Source of the DNA: Athripsodes cinereus
Lineage: Eukaryota; Arthropoda; Insecta; Trichoptera; Leptoceridae
Reading direction: 5' to 3'
Assembly: GCA_947579605.1 (NCBI GenBank)
Contig: OX388311.1
Location: 29,080,951 to 29,144,950, forward strand
DNA length: 64,000 nt
Part shown: piece after piece, positions 32,127-42,895 of the stretch
Layout of the letters: each line of letters opens with the position of its first letter
How positions within the stretch are numbered: position 1 is the stretch's first letter
The notes under the pieces: model-generated
Database searches by the model: none
Seen by the model: the letters and a program-made list of their open reading frames with translations, nothing else
What the model was told of the DNA's origin: nothing
Translations under genes and position numbers: made by a program

Positions 32127-32301
32127 CAGCGGCCCTAGTCAAAACACATTTTAGCGTTTCGTTTTCGTTCAAACGTGGACGACGTTGCGAGAACGCGTCA
32201 ATTTTCGTAGCTAAAATACACAAGTAGCTACGAAAATTGACGCGCTCTCGCAACGTCGTCCACGTTTGAACGAAAACGTAACGTTTTGACTAGGCCCACT
32301 G
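32127..32301. mobile_element. Foldback element, near-perfect hairpin
   Basis: The arms GTTCAAACGTGGACGACGTT, GCGAGAACGCGTCAATTTTC and GTAGCTA are repeated in complement across a spacer of AAATACACAAG. The ends are CAGCGGCCCTAGTC and GACTAGGCCCACTG. It is the same family as 17302-17469 and less eroded. It has no coding capacity and no certain target duplication. Confidence 0.88.
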
Positions 32302-32814
32302 TTGTCCTGCAGCATGTGTGCGATGCATTTTTGCCTGTATTGAAAGCACGCCCCTGGTACATATTATGTATATAAAGGTTGTTTATTAGATAAGTACATG
32401 CTGTAAATATATAGGTAAATAGATATAAGGTATATTTATTGCATATGCGGGTATGTACATCTAGCGCCAATATTATATGTATTATGAATTTATATCATAG
32501 ATATACCTTGGTACATATATATGTTATGAGAAAGTTACATTGGAGGTCATTGATCCGTAGTAATCTGTACTAATTATATGACTTGTTACAATACTTCTTA
32601 TAAATATTTATAAAATAGATATCGATTAATCATAATTAGATTCATTTTTATATTAATAAAGCATCCGTATGGTATATCATTGGTTTCAATAACGCGCACT
32701 AAGCTGACGTTTTACGTTCAAAAATATTTTTTTAAATATACCTAATATAGAGCATTTTTGCACACACTTATGAATTTGATTTCATGAACTTATTTTGTAT
32801 TCCGTGGTGTTTGT

Positions 32815-32875
32815 TTTTAACACTATTCTATAAGTTTTTTTAATGTCCTGTAAAAGCAGGTCAAAAATTTATTGA
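32815..32875 (+). repeat. S1 element, 5' fragment
   Basis: TTCCGTGGTGTTTG and AATGTCCTGTAAAAGCAGGT match the S1 5' part. It is cut where the LINE-C tail begins. Confidence 0.6.
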
Positions 32876-32877
32876 TT

Positions 32878-33012
32878 TATTAATTATTCATTCCTTACTG
32901 TACATTGATTACAATAGGCAATCAATTTTATACAAAAATACATTCAAATAAAATACAATCAATATAGAGAGGGCGAGTTTATCACAACGGCGCGATGTCT
33001 TCCAAGTAACCC
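32878..33012 (-). repeat. LINE-C 3' end
   Basis: ATTCATTCCTTACTGTACAT, then AGAGAGGGCGAGTTTATCAC and GATGTCTTCCAAGTAACCC is the LINE-C ending on the minus strand. Confidence 0.8.
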
Positions 33013-33907
33013 AGATTCACGTAATTTATTTTCATGAATTCAACGCAAACTTCCACCTAGTACCGCCGTACATTAACTACAGGTATTTACTATTTCTAAA
33101 TGTATTTGAACTGTCCTAAAATAAAAAAAAAACGTTAGTTGATTCAAGTAAATATATTTTTTGCAGTCACGAATGAAAAACTGCACTTTTAAAGTTTGTT
33201 CTACTTTTTTTGTCCATAGCGTGACAAATTAAATACCTACCTAATTAGGTATCTACAACTTGCGTAATCAAAGTTAAATACTAAACAAGTAATGTAAAAA
33301 CTTAAAAACATCCTTTTGTATGGTAATTTAAGAAAAAAAACACGACATGAGCATCGAAATAAATAATTACTTAAATAGGTAGATATACTAAGTATTTGAA
33401 ATTTGCGTAATAATCTGAAGTGTCTAGTAGTAGTAAAACTTGATTTTAATTCATTTAATAAGCAGGATAAGCAAAAACAACAAGAAAATAAAAATTCCTT
33501 TTAATTTGATAATTTGTAAAGCCTTTTTACTGAAATCGCTCCATGGTTTACTATCATTATACATACTTAGATAATATTATAATTCAAAAACATATTGCAC
33601 AAAAAACTCGCATTATTTTTAAGTAGGTAGGTATATTCTCTATTAAAAAAAAGAGTTGTGGATACAAAAATATGAATGAAAAAAATCGTGTAATTCGCGT
33701 TTTTTTTATATGATTTCATTATTACCGGCTCTTATCCACTCGTTGAAATCGTCAGTAGTTAATGGCGTTATTAATAAAAATAATAATGATTATTGCTTTA
33801 ATGTGATGACAATTTGTTCAATTGATGTTCATAGTATGTGAATTATGGATGTTTGTGATTAATATGTTTTTTTTTTGGTAAATTTTTAGCCATTTATTTC
33901 TATACCT
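33013..33907. other. AT-rich stretch, no feature recognised
   Basis: Nothing recognised. Confidence 0.5.
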
Positions 33908-33985
33908 ACTATCGCGTACTATCCCACAAGGGGGGGGGGGGGGGCAGTAGATTAGCTGCATGTAGCAAATATGCAAGTTATATCA
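33908..33985 (-). repeat. S1 3' fragment containing a run of 16 G
   Basis: TACTATCCCACAAGG leads into an expanded G run (about 33932-33947) where other copies have GTGGGGTAGCC, then GCAGTAGATTAGCTGCATGT. Confidence 0.65.
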
Positions 33986-34067
33986 TAGGTATGCATGCAT
34001 TGTATATTGCTACATATTATGTAATGTGGCGTTAGTATCTACTCATAATTGAATATAATGTATATAA

Positions 34068-34262
34068 GGTAGTCATCAGAAAAGCTGCATTTTATAAACA
34101 TGCAAGCTGCCCTCTCCGTGCCAACAAAAATTAATGCATTCAACGGGTCGCAAACCTCATAGCTAAATTTAAGATGTGAATTGTCTTTATTTTTTCAAAC
34201 AACTCCCTTTTGGAGGATGCTTGAAAACTTGAGGAAGAGAGTGGGAAACCAATTCCTTGAGT
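34068..34262 (-). repeat. S1 element
   Basis: TAGTCATCAGAAAAGCTGCA, GCTGCCCTCTCCGTGCCAAC, GGGTCGCAAACCTCATAGCT and GAGTGGGAAACCAATTCCTT are in order on the minus strand. Confidence 0.75.
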
Positions 34263-34966
34263 GCAATAGTTCTTTTCTACCCCGCAGAATTCTGCGGAAA
34301 CATGTTTATCTTATATTTATTTTAAACATGTAATGACACAATATAAAAAGTCTTGTTAAATATTAACGATGTTTTTATATTTTTTTATCTTTATAAGTTG
34401 TATTTTTACACTTATTTAGCAAACGTGGGAAATCTGAGCTAATTATAATAACAATTTGTAATTATTTGGCGAAAAAACAAATACTCAACATGGCAACACT
34501 TTAAAATTATAGTATTCGTCTTATTTATAACATCCTGTAATTTGTGTTAGTGTCATAGAATAATTTTGTAAATTAAAAAAAATATTGTTTAAAATAATGG
34601 TAATATATTTACTTAATAATAAACGACATGTTTTTGTCTTAACATTGAAAATTACATAATTAGTAACATTGTAATTTTTTTTATTTGTACCTATGTCTTA
34701 TTGTTTTGTATTTTTTGGTGCATAGAGGATATTCTGTATGTTAGATACGCTGTCAAAGAGAGATTTATACCTACATTAAATTTAGTTTGTGAAGACTGAA
34801 GCAGCTACTGGATTTGAAGCCTAAATTACCCGATGAAAGCCCAAAGCAATATTTACTGTCAAATTGTATCGCTAGGTCGTAGATTTTTCGGTAAATAATA
34901 ATACCTCACACACCCTTTTCTGTAATTTTTTTGAGTGTAACGTATTCCTCATTTATTTATTTTATC
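34263..34966. other. AT-rich stretch, no feature recognised
   Basis: Nothing recognised. Confidence 0.5.
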
Positions 34967-35202
34967 ATCATGGCATTTCCCACGGATGGGGTAGCCAGCG
35001 GATGAACGCTAATAAGTAATAATAATGCAGTGCAAGTCGTTCTCTGCGTGCAAAAAAGTCAAGTCGCTCAAGATACGAGGCAGATTTTACTGTAAATGTT
35101 AAATGTCTTGCACATGATGTTTTACGAATTCGGCTTTTACAGGATACTCGAATACTTACGGAAAAGAGTGAAATACAATTTTTTTGCCGGGGCATCCACG
35201 GG
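34967..35202 (-). mobile_element. S1 element, full length
   Basis: TCATCATGGCATTTCCCACG, ATGGGGTAGCCAGCGGATGA, TCTCTGCGTGCAAAAAAGTC, CTTTTACAGGATACTCG and GCCGGGGCATCCACGGG span S1 from 3' to 5' terminus on the minus strand. Confidence 0.8.
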
Positions 35203-35245
35203 TGTAATGTAGAAGGTGGGTATTTGCAAAACAAACAATGTAATT

Positions 35246-35412
35246 GAGTTCGTCGGTAGTCTGGAGGTAGAGTCTCGGCCTCGTGAACAGGGGGTCCGTG
35301 GTTCGATCCCAGGTGCCAGCAGACTCCCCTTTCACGACACAAGCTTTTAGCTTACTGTGAAAGGTTGTATTTGGGTTTGTAACAAAGCGCAGATATATCT
35401 TTTTTAAAAAAT
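35246..35412 (+). mobile_element. S2 tRNA-derived SINE
   Basis: It starts GAGTTCGTCGGTAGTCTGGA, with box-B-like GTGGTTCGATCCCAGG, then TAGCTTACTGTGAAAGGTTG, TTTGGGTTTGTAACAAAG and a short A-rich end. The flanks AATGTAATTG and AATGTATTG are a probable, slightly eroded target duplication. Confidence 0.82.
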
Positions 35413-35535
35413 GTATTGAGGTATGCCACCCATCCTCAAATGTCTTATCTTTTAAAGCGTAGAGAGCGTTCGATCTGTTCGTTCAATACATTTGCAATGA
35501 GTCCACTGGTTGCTCCACTTGTAAGAGATGTCGTG
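35413..35535 (+). repeat. S1 element, 3' half
   Basis: TGAGGTATGCCACCCATCCT, TTGCAATGAGTCCACTGG, TTGCTCCACTTGTAAGAGAT and GTCGTGAAAT are in S1 order. Confidence 0.7.
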
Positions 35536-35944
35536 AAATTTTTGAGATATCCTATAATATATTGCATTGTGATAATGAAATTATTGCGTTGCATTGTCTT
35601 CTTAATAACGTTTCTATGTGAAGGTTCGCTATTTTACTACTCATCCTACATAATATGAAGATAATACCTTCTTTACCTGTAGGTAGGCACCTACATATAT
35701 ATATATGTATATGCATCGTAATATTGTTATGATGCACTATAGTACCTATATAAATATTGTTACGTACTCACGATACTACATACATAGTCATACACCATAC
35801 ACATGTACAAACATGTGAATGTGCTATAGAATAGAACATCTTTCAACCTGGCTTCACTCGGAGTGTAATAATTGGTAATCATTGTTATCGAAAAGACTTT
35901 TGGTTAGAAATTAAAGATTATAGTTTAAAACTAAAAAAAATATT

Positions 35945-36016
35945 ATATGCAGCTGGTCTGCTGGCTACCCCATTTGTGGGATATGCCGTGATGGTATAGT
36001 AGTAGTAGTAATAGTA
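35945..36016 (+). repeat. S1 3' end with long (TAG) tail
   Basis: ATGCAGCTGGTCTGCTGGCT, ACCCCATTTGTGGGATATGC, CGTGATGGTATAG, then TAGTAGTAGTAATAGTAG. Only ~50 bp of S1 body remain, a severely 5'-truncated insertion. Confidence 0.8.
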
Positions 36017-37227
36017 GTTTAAAACTCTCCTAGTTCGAAATTAAATTGGAGAAGTCTGAAATTTTTTTATACTATTTTATATTGTATAACATATAAATGT
36101 ATATTTTGGTGAATTATTTTTTTACATACCTCATACTCTTTTTGAGAGAGACCCGTGTGTTTGTACAAGAATATCGGTAATTTTGAGATACGTTACAAAC
36201 TCCACGAAGCTGTAGCTAATATGAGTATTTATTTATTCAAAAATATAATTGTAAAAAAAACCAAAAATAAATTAATGAAAATGCAGATGCGTAAAATTAT
36301 AGCACATGTTTGCAATTTCTATTCAAAAGTTGTTAATATGGAGATTGTGACTGAAAAATTAAAGCAAGATTAATTTATCGATCGACAGTTCTTGGTGGTA
36401 GTTTGTATAATTAATTATGAAAAATTATATTCAAAATTAGGAATTAAATAACACATCAATTAGTAGCTCGATCAGGAATAAAATACATTCCACTTTTTAA
36501 CCAGAGGCTTAACAAAAAAATTACGAACCTATTTATGCTGGTTAAGGATATTTTATATATTGTTAAGAGAAATTGCATTGAACTTTACATTTTATTTATC
36601 TTTATTTACCTTTATTTTATTACGTGTCTTTCTTTTACATTATTAAATTATTTACGTCTAAAGAAAAATCACGTGATTCTCGGATGATCTTATCTCCTTG
36701 CAGCATTCCTCTCCTCAAATAATATGATATATCGTGTATTTTCTTCTGAAATCATTTCTATCAGATACTGTGTGTGTAGGTTATAATTTGTAAGGTAAAC
36801 AAATAGCTATATAATAATCTTATCATTTACTTTATTGCACATGTTCTGTGAACAAGAATACTGAAGTGTGATAACAGCAATATGACATTAACTATGATAT
36901 TCGTATGAATGCTAAAGCTACGTAGATTGTACATGTTGAAGAAAGCAGTTCTAGGTGTATAATTATTTCATGAACAGTAAGAGATTTAAACAATATGTGA
37001 TATTATTATGTATTAGATATTCGAATGATAACAATATATACGCTTAGGTTTTTCACCTGATATTTGTGTGTTTTGATACCAAATTGGACAAACATACATA
37101 TTTGTAGTGTAGAATATCTGTGGAGTTCAAAAAACAATAAGATTTTGACTGATTTCCATATTAACACTGTTTTTTGCTATTTTCATTAATTTTATGGAAT
37201 TTTACTATTTCTGAAAATTCGGTTTTA
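36017..37227. other. AT-rich stretch, no feature recognised
   Basis: A 72-codon frame at 36155-36373 is lysine/isoleucine-rich with no domain. I read it as chance. Confidence 0.45.
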
Positions 37228-37432
37228 TAGACTAACTCAAAATAAATATGCAAATTGTCCTGTACGTGCCAATAAAAAAATAAAACATTCATAACGGGTG
37301 ATAAACATCATCACTATTACACAATTGAAGGTGTTAAATGTCATATTCGTGATGTTTTACAAACACATGCCTTTTACAGGACACTCGAAAACTTACAGAA
37401 AAGAGTAAGAAACCCATGCTGTACCGGGAATA
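37228..37432 (-). repeat. S1 element lacking its 3' terminus
   Basis: AATATGCAAATTGTCCTGTA, ACACATGCCTTTTACAGGAC, ACTCGAAAACTTACAGAAAA and CTGTACCGGGAATAGCAC are on the minus strand. Confidence 0.75.
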
Positions 37433-37691
37433 GCACATTAGTTATGCTTGCTTTTTTTATAAATTCTTACGTCGTGGGTAACTAATATTGGTTGCAAAAA
37501 TACCTCGTCAATCTATGTATGCATATATCTCTTATATTTTTTTACCTTCTCTTTTCTTTCTCTTCTTTTTTCACGCAATTAAAGTACTCAAATATTGGAT
37601 ACTATAATTGGTCATGTAAATCATTAATATTGTATTATTGCATTATCTATTATTTAAGCGGTTGTGTCAATTGATTTTTTAATTTTATTTA

Positions 37692-37775
37692 TAACATCAC
37701 AGCATCTCTCATAACTGGGATACCCAGCACATGATCTGATAATCATATAAGCTGTCCTCTCTGTGATTTATGTAA
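37692..37775 (-). repeat. S1 3' fragment
   Basis: ACATCACAGCATCTCTCATA, then TGGGATACCCAGCACATGAT and AAGCTGTCCTCTCTGTG. Confidence 0.65.
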
Positions 37776-38158
37776 CTTATTGTCTCTCACAGCTGATGTA
37801 ATTAAATATCCATACTATAAATTACATTTACATATTATTACCTACTTATTACAGTGTAGGTATATTACGGAAATCATCATTCTTCATAATATTGCAGATA
37901 GATTATTCATTGTTGATGTTTGTTGCATTACGTAATTGATGCAAATTTCAATGCAACAACAATGATAATACAATAGGCTACAGTAATAGGTATGCAAATC
38001 AGTGGTGTGTTTTTCATACATGCAAAATAATAACAATTAAAACATTAAATGCATGATTGTAAAATCAATCTCTATCCTATACTACGTTAAAAAAATTTGG
38101 AACTGACATGCACTGTATGATATGGAAACTCGAACCAACATCCAATGCAGTTGCTTTT

Positions 38159-38330
38159 CAAGCACAGGGCAGAAATCAGCCTCCTTCATTTAGATCGTTT
38201 TTGGATTTACCAAGTCACCTCGATAACAGCATCCAGGAGCAAGTTGAAGACATTGCTCTTCCAACATAGTTTCCCGCGCCCTTGAGATGAATGCTGCATT
38301 AAACGCCGCCGAATAAATCATCCATCATAC
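38159..38330. pseudogene. Two adjoining LINE scraps
   Basis: 38159-38191 (AGCACAGGGCAGAAATCAGC, CTCCTTCATTTA) is a minus-strand GMSW-family end. 38195-38330 on the plus strand encodes S-R-S-K-L-K-T-L-L-F-Q-H-S-F, the same motif as the FRSKLKTLLF tail at 13465-13731, followed by AACGCCGCCGAATAAATC. Confidence 0.6.
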
Positions 38331-39173
38331 ATAAATACGACATGCATACCTCTTGACACGATTTCTTCATTATAGGTATGATATATTATGAACGAGTGAC
38401 GTCCAGGCTGAATCAACATAATACTGTGAAACAAAATCTCAAATTTCTACCCCTCTGCCACAAAAAAATCCTAGATTCAACTTACTTAGGATATAACGAT
38501 ATCTTATATTGTGCAAAAACTTCTTGGATCCAACTGATATTGGTTAATACAGTCAATCTAAAAAAGGCTTTCTGTATTGAAGACATTGTTCATATTTTAC
38601 ATCATGTTTTTATTTGTGATGATTTGTAATTATTGTTTTGATTTACTTATTGTTAGATATTATGCTTTTCGATATATTACATTTTATTTGTGTAAACCTT
38701 ACTTTTGAAAGGCCAATTGATGAATAAATAAATTATCTCAACGACTTTTATTAATTACTGGGAATGCATGACTAATATAAAAAAAGTCTAGTCCCGTCAT
38801 TGGTGTGTAGTTCCGCATTATGCCCTTCGTATGCGATATTATTATATCTGCATCCTATGTATACCTACATATATATTATACTAAGAAAAACTACACATAC
38901 CTGTGCTATTGTGATTATATTATGAACAACAATGAAGTGAGAAAACGTACAAAAGCCTACAGATAGGGCTTGGTTTTCTTTACAAGGTAAACATGCGTAA
39001 TTTTATCCAGTATTGTTCCGATTTGCATGTGCATTAAAATCAAAGTGACATTTATGCGCCTTCTTCTTTAGAGTCATAATCTACTGGATTCGTCTGCAAC
39101 TTTCCTGCATGTTAAAAACTCATAAAAAGGAGCAGGAGACCTATCGTTTTCATGATATACATTCATTCATTCA
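38331..39173. other. AT-rich stretch, minor LINE scraps
   Basis: 38690-38740 (AAAGGCCAATTGATGAATAA) looks like a LINE 3' end on the plus strand. 39065-39105 (GAGTCATAATCTACTGGATT) resembles the remnant at 41690-41885. The 83-codon frame at 38378 has no domain. Confidence 0.4.
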
Positions 39174-39440
39174 TACCATCACGGAATTTCCCACAAGTGG
39201 GGTAGCCTACATGAAATAAACATGTAATTCGTCCTCTTCATGTCAATAATAATAATAATAATAATAAAAATCTTTATTGCACAAAATTTGTATACAAAGA
39301 ATTTAACAAAAAAACATGACAACATTACCACTGAATACATAATTTTTGTAATGTCAATCAATCAATATCTTAATGTCAATCAACATTAAGACATTATTTA
39401 AGATTGGTGGAGTAACTTATCGCTGAATCAAAAATATTAA
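39174..39440 (-). repeat. S1 element interrupted by a LINE tail, perfect 8-bp TSD
   Basis: The left part ends CCTCTTCATGTCAAT at 39247. The right part resumes ATGTCAATCAACATTAAGAC at 39373 and goes on to ATCGCTGAATC. ATGTCAAT is duplicated (39240-39247 and 39373-39380) around the insert. Confidence 0.8.
39248..39372 (-). mobile_element. LINE 3' tail inserted into S1
   Basis: An (AAT)n run leads into AAAATCTTTATTGCACAAAA, typical of the complemented 3' end of an insect LINE. It is about 125 bp, extremely 5'-truncated, with the 8-bp duplication ATGTCAAT. Confidence 0.7.
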
Positions 39441-39585
39441 ATAATAAAAAAATGATATTATTGACCGAAGGTACTTGTTGGAAGTCTATCTCAGGAATCT
39501 TAAGGTATATTGAAAAAAAAAACACAATATGAAGTTTAGTCACTTGAAAGTAAACTATACATACAACTGTTTTTTTTTAAATTTA

Positions 39586-39788
39586 TCTCTACTAATATTA
39601 TAAAGAGGAAAGTTTTGATTGTTTGCATTGAATAGGCTCCGAAACTACTGAACCGATTTGAAAAATCCTTTGACTGTTGGGAAGCTACACTATCCCCAGG
39701 TGACATAGGCTATATTATATTTTCAAAAAAGTTAGGGATCCTTACTAAAACTCGAATCTACCCGTGCAAAGCAGGGGAGGACCGCTAG
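39586..39788 (+). mobile_element. Non-autonomous Helitron, Lep1-like
   Basis: It begins TCTCTACTAATATTATAAAG after A. Near the 3' end it has CCCGTGCAAAGCAGGGG (short hairpin) and GACCGCTAG followed by T. TC...hairpin...CTAG, inserted between A and T with no target duplication, is the Helitron signature. The start TACTAATATTATAAA and the internal phrase 'gaaactactgaaccgatttg' are characteristic of the Lep1 family known from Lepidoptera. It is 203 bp with no coding capacity and depends on Rep/helicase supplied in trans. Confidence 0.88.
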
Positions 39789-40542
39789 TATTAAATTATA
39801 TCATATTAAATTATGAAATAAAATAAAATAAATATATATTATTTTTGTTTTATGTTACGTTTGAGTAAGACTAACGCACGGCCGGTTTCGCGGATTCCGA
39901 GTTCGCATCTTCAGGTGCTGATCTATACTAAATAAAAAAAAAAAATATATTTCATAATTTAAAATGAAGTGTTACAAAAATAATGCCGATACAATTCATA
40001 TTAATTCATTCATTCGAAAATAAATAACGTAGGTACAAATATTTGACGCGATTGTTTACTGATGTTTTGTATAGAGCAATGGCTCGCTTCTCATGGGTAG
40101 GTACTTAATGATAATTATATATGGCATACAGTTCCATTGTAAAATTTGGTAATGTCCATTACGATGATACCTATTATGGATATAGGTTTGTAAAACCGCA
40201 ACATGCGATTAATGCGAATTAAGTCGTCTACACATAATGATATGAACTATGTCCTCGACCTATGCTTTAAATTAACCAATTAATTACAAATTGACGTTGA
40301 ATTATTGGGGAATTAATAATCTAAGGTTGTCACACTTTTGTCACACTTTCACATAAACCTTCATAACATAAAGCTCAGTTCCTATATACTTGTACTATAA
40401 TATATGGTCTAACTTCGACGCTTGCAAAACTAATCAAGTTTTTCAGCATGTATTGTGCAGCAACCTTTAGGTACCATGATTAATATAAGTGTGCTTAGGT
40501 CAAAATACATGACAACCCGTCAAGTTTTTTACGTTACTTTAA
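39789..40542. other. AT-rich stretch with an unassigned GC-richer repeat-like clause
   Basis: 39876-39920 (CACGGCCGGTTTCGCGGATT, CCGAGTTCGCATCTTCAGG) stands out in composition and reads in complement as a 'cctgaagatgcg...gaaaccgg' phrase common in insect repeats. The rest is unassigned. Confidence 0.35.
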
Positions 40543-40595
40543 CATCACGGCATATTCCACAAACGGGGTAGCCAGCAGACCAGCTGCATAAACAT
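40543..40595 (-). repeat. S1 3' fragment
   Basis: ACATCACGGCATATTCCACA, AACGGGGTAGCCAGCAGACC and AGCTGCATAA. Confidence 0.75.
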
Positions 40596-40867
40596 TATTT
40601 GTTCTCTATAAACTTATAGTTTCATCACACAAGGCCTTTATCACCCTCCTTTATAATAGGAACATTGTTCCCATAAAAGCGTCAGCAACAGAAACATCGA
40701 GTTAAAAGGTGACTTAATTAATGCAGAATAATTCGAAGTTGCTTATTTTTGCCTACTTCTCCCGAGAGGAGCGCTTATTAAGGGCGAAAAGAAGAAGAAA
40801 AAGTTCCATCTCTCATATTTTTTTTAAATTTTTAGTTACCTAAGTACTTATATTAATCCTTCTTTTC

Positions 40868-40950
40868 ACAGAGAGGACAATCTGCACGTGTATTACATGT
40901 TGTAAACCGGCTGGCTACTTCATTTGTGAGATGTGCCGTGATGGTATAAT
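40868..40950 (+). repeat. S1 3' fragment
   Basis: CACAGAGAGGACAATCTGCA, CGGCTGGCTACTTCATTTGT and GTGCCGTGATGGTATAAT. Confidence 0.75.
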
Positions 40951-41049
40951 AAAAGTAGTTATATGCATTTTGTCTGATTATATTGATTAAACCATACATG
41001 CTTCATTAATGAACTTTGTTTTAGAGGTAAATTTAATTAACTAAACATT

Positions 41050-41235
41050 TGTTTTATTTATTTCGCTATGGAATTCTACTACCTAAATACCGACGAGTAA
41101 ATTTAACACATGAAACTACCATATAAGGCTTAGAGAAGACAAAGTCACCTTATTCGGTAGTCCCCGGATGGGGCTTGAACTCGCAACCCATCTGCGAGAT
41201 GTGCTTTCTACAATTAAGCTACCGGGTGACATGTC
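41050..41235 (-). mobile_element. S3 SINE with tRNA-Ala(CGC)-like head
   Basis: On the minus strand the head reads CACCCGGTAGCTTAATTGTA, then ACATCTCGCAGATGGG, then GCGAGTTCAAGCCCC and ATCCGGGG. A box-A-like TAGCTTAATTGTAG, a 7-nt loop CTCGCAG with T33 and anticodon CGC, and a box-B-like GAGTTCAAGCCCC give a recognisable tRNA fold. A non-tRNA body ends TAGTAGAATTCCATAGCGAA, then an AT-rich AAATAAAACA tail. The same 3' body without the head occurs at 14655 and 21536. It is therefore a SINE, not a functional tRNA gene, since the body is continuous and the acceptor pairing imperfect. Confidence 0.78.
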
Positions 41236-41357
41236 GAAGGCCCCGATATGATATCTTATAAACACCAATGACAGCTTTATGTGTTTCGTTCTGGTACTTG
41301 TTTTTAAAGTTGTTAACACTTTTACTGTTACATTTTTTCAAAAGACACGATAGTTTA

Positions 41358-41456
41358 TAGAGTTCTCGACAAAGAATAGAAGTTTATGAGTGTCCTACAA
41401 AAGACAGGTAATAGATTACCCTTCTTGTGGGAGATGCCGTGATGGTATAGATATAT
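41358..41456 (+). repeat. S1 element with large internal deletion
   Basis: GAGTTCTCGACAAAGAATAG and GAGTGTCCTACAAAAGACAG jump directly to AGATTACCCTTCTTGTGGGA and GATGCCGTGATGGTATAG. About 140 bp of the middle are missing. Confidence 0.75.
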
Positions 41457-41689
41457 AAAATATTCTTTGTGCACACATAGTAATTAGCGTAGTTAATTTT
41501 ATTATAATTAGTATCCATTTGTCATTCTAAAGATAGCGAGGTTTGTATAAACATGAGTACATACTGTCCACCCACACACAAAGTCACCCAGCCCACATTG
41601 TTTTTAAAAATAAGTTTGCAAAACGACATGCAAACTATATAGTAACTACTTTTTTACTTACATATAATGCAAGATTGATACATTCTTTC

Positions 41690-41885
41690 TTCCTTTTCTG
41701 AGTCATAATTAACTGGATTGATCTTCTACAAGCTTGGTTTATCTTTTCCATACTTCTCTGTGTGTTTCTAGTCTTTCCAATTCTTCACATTTGCTGCTTC
41801 AGCGAATGTCCTCCGCGGCTTTTTGACCAATGTAGATGTTTCATGGTCGGTCTTTCAATTCCTGCCTTCAGCTTTGGTAGGTAAT
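41690..41885 (-). pseudogene. Decayed non-LTR retrotransposon C-terminal remnant
   Basis: The minus-strand translation gives, with breaks, KAGIERPTMKHLHWSKSR and INQACRRSIQLIMTQKR. Composition and phrasing resemble LINE tails, and a second scrap lies at 39065-39105. Family not determined. Confidence 0.45.
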
Positions 41886-42026
41886 GGACAGGATTGGAAG
41901 ATTATTTTTCTCAGTTAAATTATTAATTAATCCCGACATTGTTGAAACATTATTCAAGAATTCAGGACGCAAAGGTGTTCAAATGGGAACGATTTTTTTT
42001 TTTCTAAAAACATCTTTATATTTATA

Positions 42027-42305
42027 CCATTACTGCACCCTCCACAAGTGGAGTAGTCAAACGACTAACACCGCATGTAACAAGCAATGAAATCGTCCTC
42101 TCTGTGCTTATAACAATTAAGACTTACAAAATAAGTATTTATACTTTGAAATAAAATAATAATAAATACCACATCGCTGAATTGAAGATGTTTAGTGTCT
42201 TACCTTGATGTTTTTTTTAATACCTACCTGCCTTTTACAGGACACTTGAAAACTTGCAGGAAAAAATGTGAGACTTGTTCATTACCGGAAATTTTACGGA
42301 AGAAA
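42027..42305 (-). repeat. S1 element with small insertion
   Basis: TACCATTACTGCACCCTCCA, CAAGTGGAGTAGTCAAACGA, CTCTGTGCTTATAAC, ATCGCTGAATTGAAGATG, CTGCCTTTTACAGGACACTT and CATTACCGG are on the minus strand. About 40 AT-rich bp separate the 'AAGAC' and 'CATCGCTGAA' blocks. Confidence 0.75.
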
Positions 42306-42730
42306 TCCAGTTTGAGACTAGGAATAGTTAATATTATGTATTTGTTTTACTACGCCGAAACATTTAGAGTACTTACTTATGTACCAATAGTATGACAAAT
42401 TATTTCAACGACAATGTAATAAAAGCGAGACTCTATCACCGTCTGGATCAAATAATGATTCACAACATTCATTCATTCATTGTGTTGACGCTCCAAAAAA
42501 GTACAACAATCAATGATATATTGTAAAGGATCATGTTGTTTACATTCTGTGGTGTAACCAACTATAATACGTCAATACGTGGCAGGTACCAACATGTATT
42601 TCAATAGAGGTTAGTAATTATATATTACATATAAGGTACCTACACTTAATAAACACTGATGAAAAAAGAGGCCCTAAAATTATACCTACTACTTCAATTT
42701 TAACTTGCATTAAAATATACTTACTATATT
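42306..42730. other. AT-rich stretch, no feature recognised
   Basis: Nothing recognised. Confidence 0.45.
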
Positions 42731-42895
42731 ATTCCCTTATCCTGTATCCCAAATGGAGAAGGCAGAGAGCGCGGAACGCCATTCAGATTAATCCCTACCC
42801 TACGTATGTACTTGCGCTTCCTTTTAATCATCCAGTTTCTCATATACGCACACCGATTTTCCTTACTTAACACGTGGCCTCAGTTTGTATTAGCC
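42731..42895 (-). pseudogene. RTE-A 3' tail fragment
   Basis: TATCCTGTATCCCAAATGGA, GAAGGCAGAGAGCGCGGAAC, then CCAGTTTCTCATATACGCAC and CTTACTTAACACGTGGCC match the last ~50 codons of RTE-A on the minus strand. Confidence 0.8.

Noticed and set aside
35246..35345. Functional tRNA gene at the GGTTCGATCCCAGG box B
   Set aside because: The sequence continues without a break into a shared non-tRNA body and A-rich tail also present at 20547 and 50368, so it is the S2 SINE.
41116..41235. True tRNA-Ala gene
   Set aside because: Acceptor-stem pairing is imperfect and the head is attached to a SINE body repeated at 14655 and 21536.
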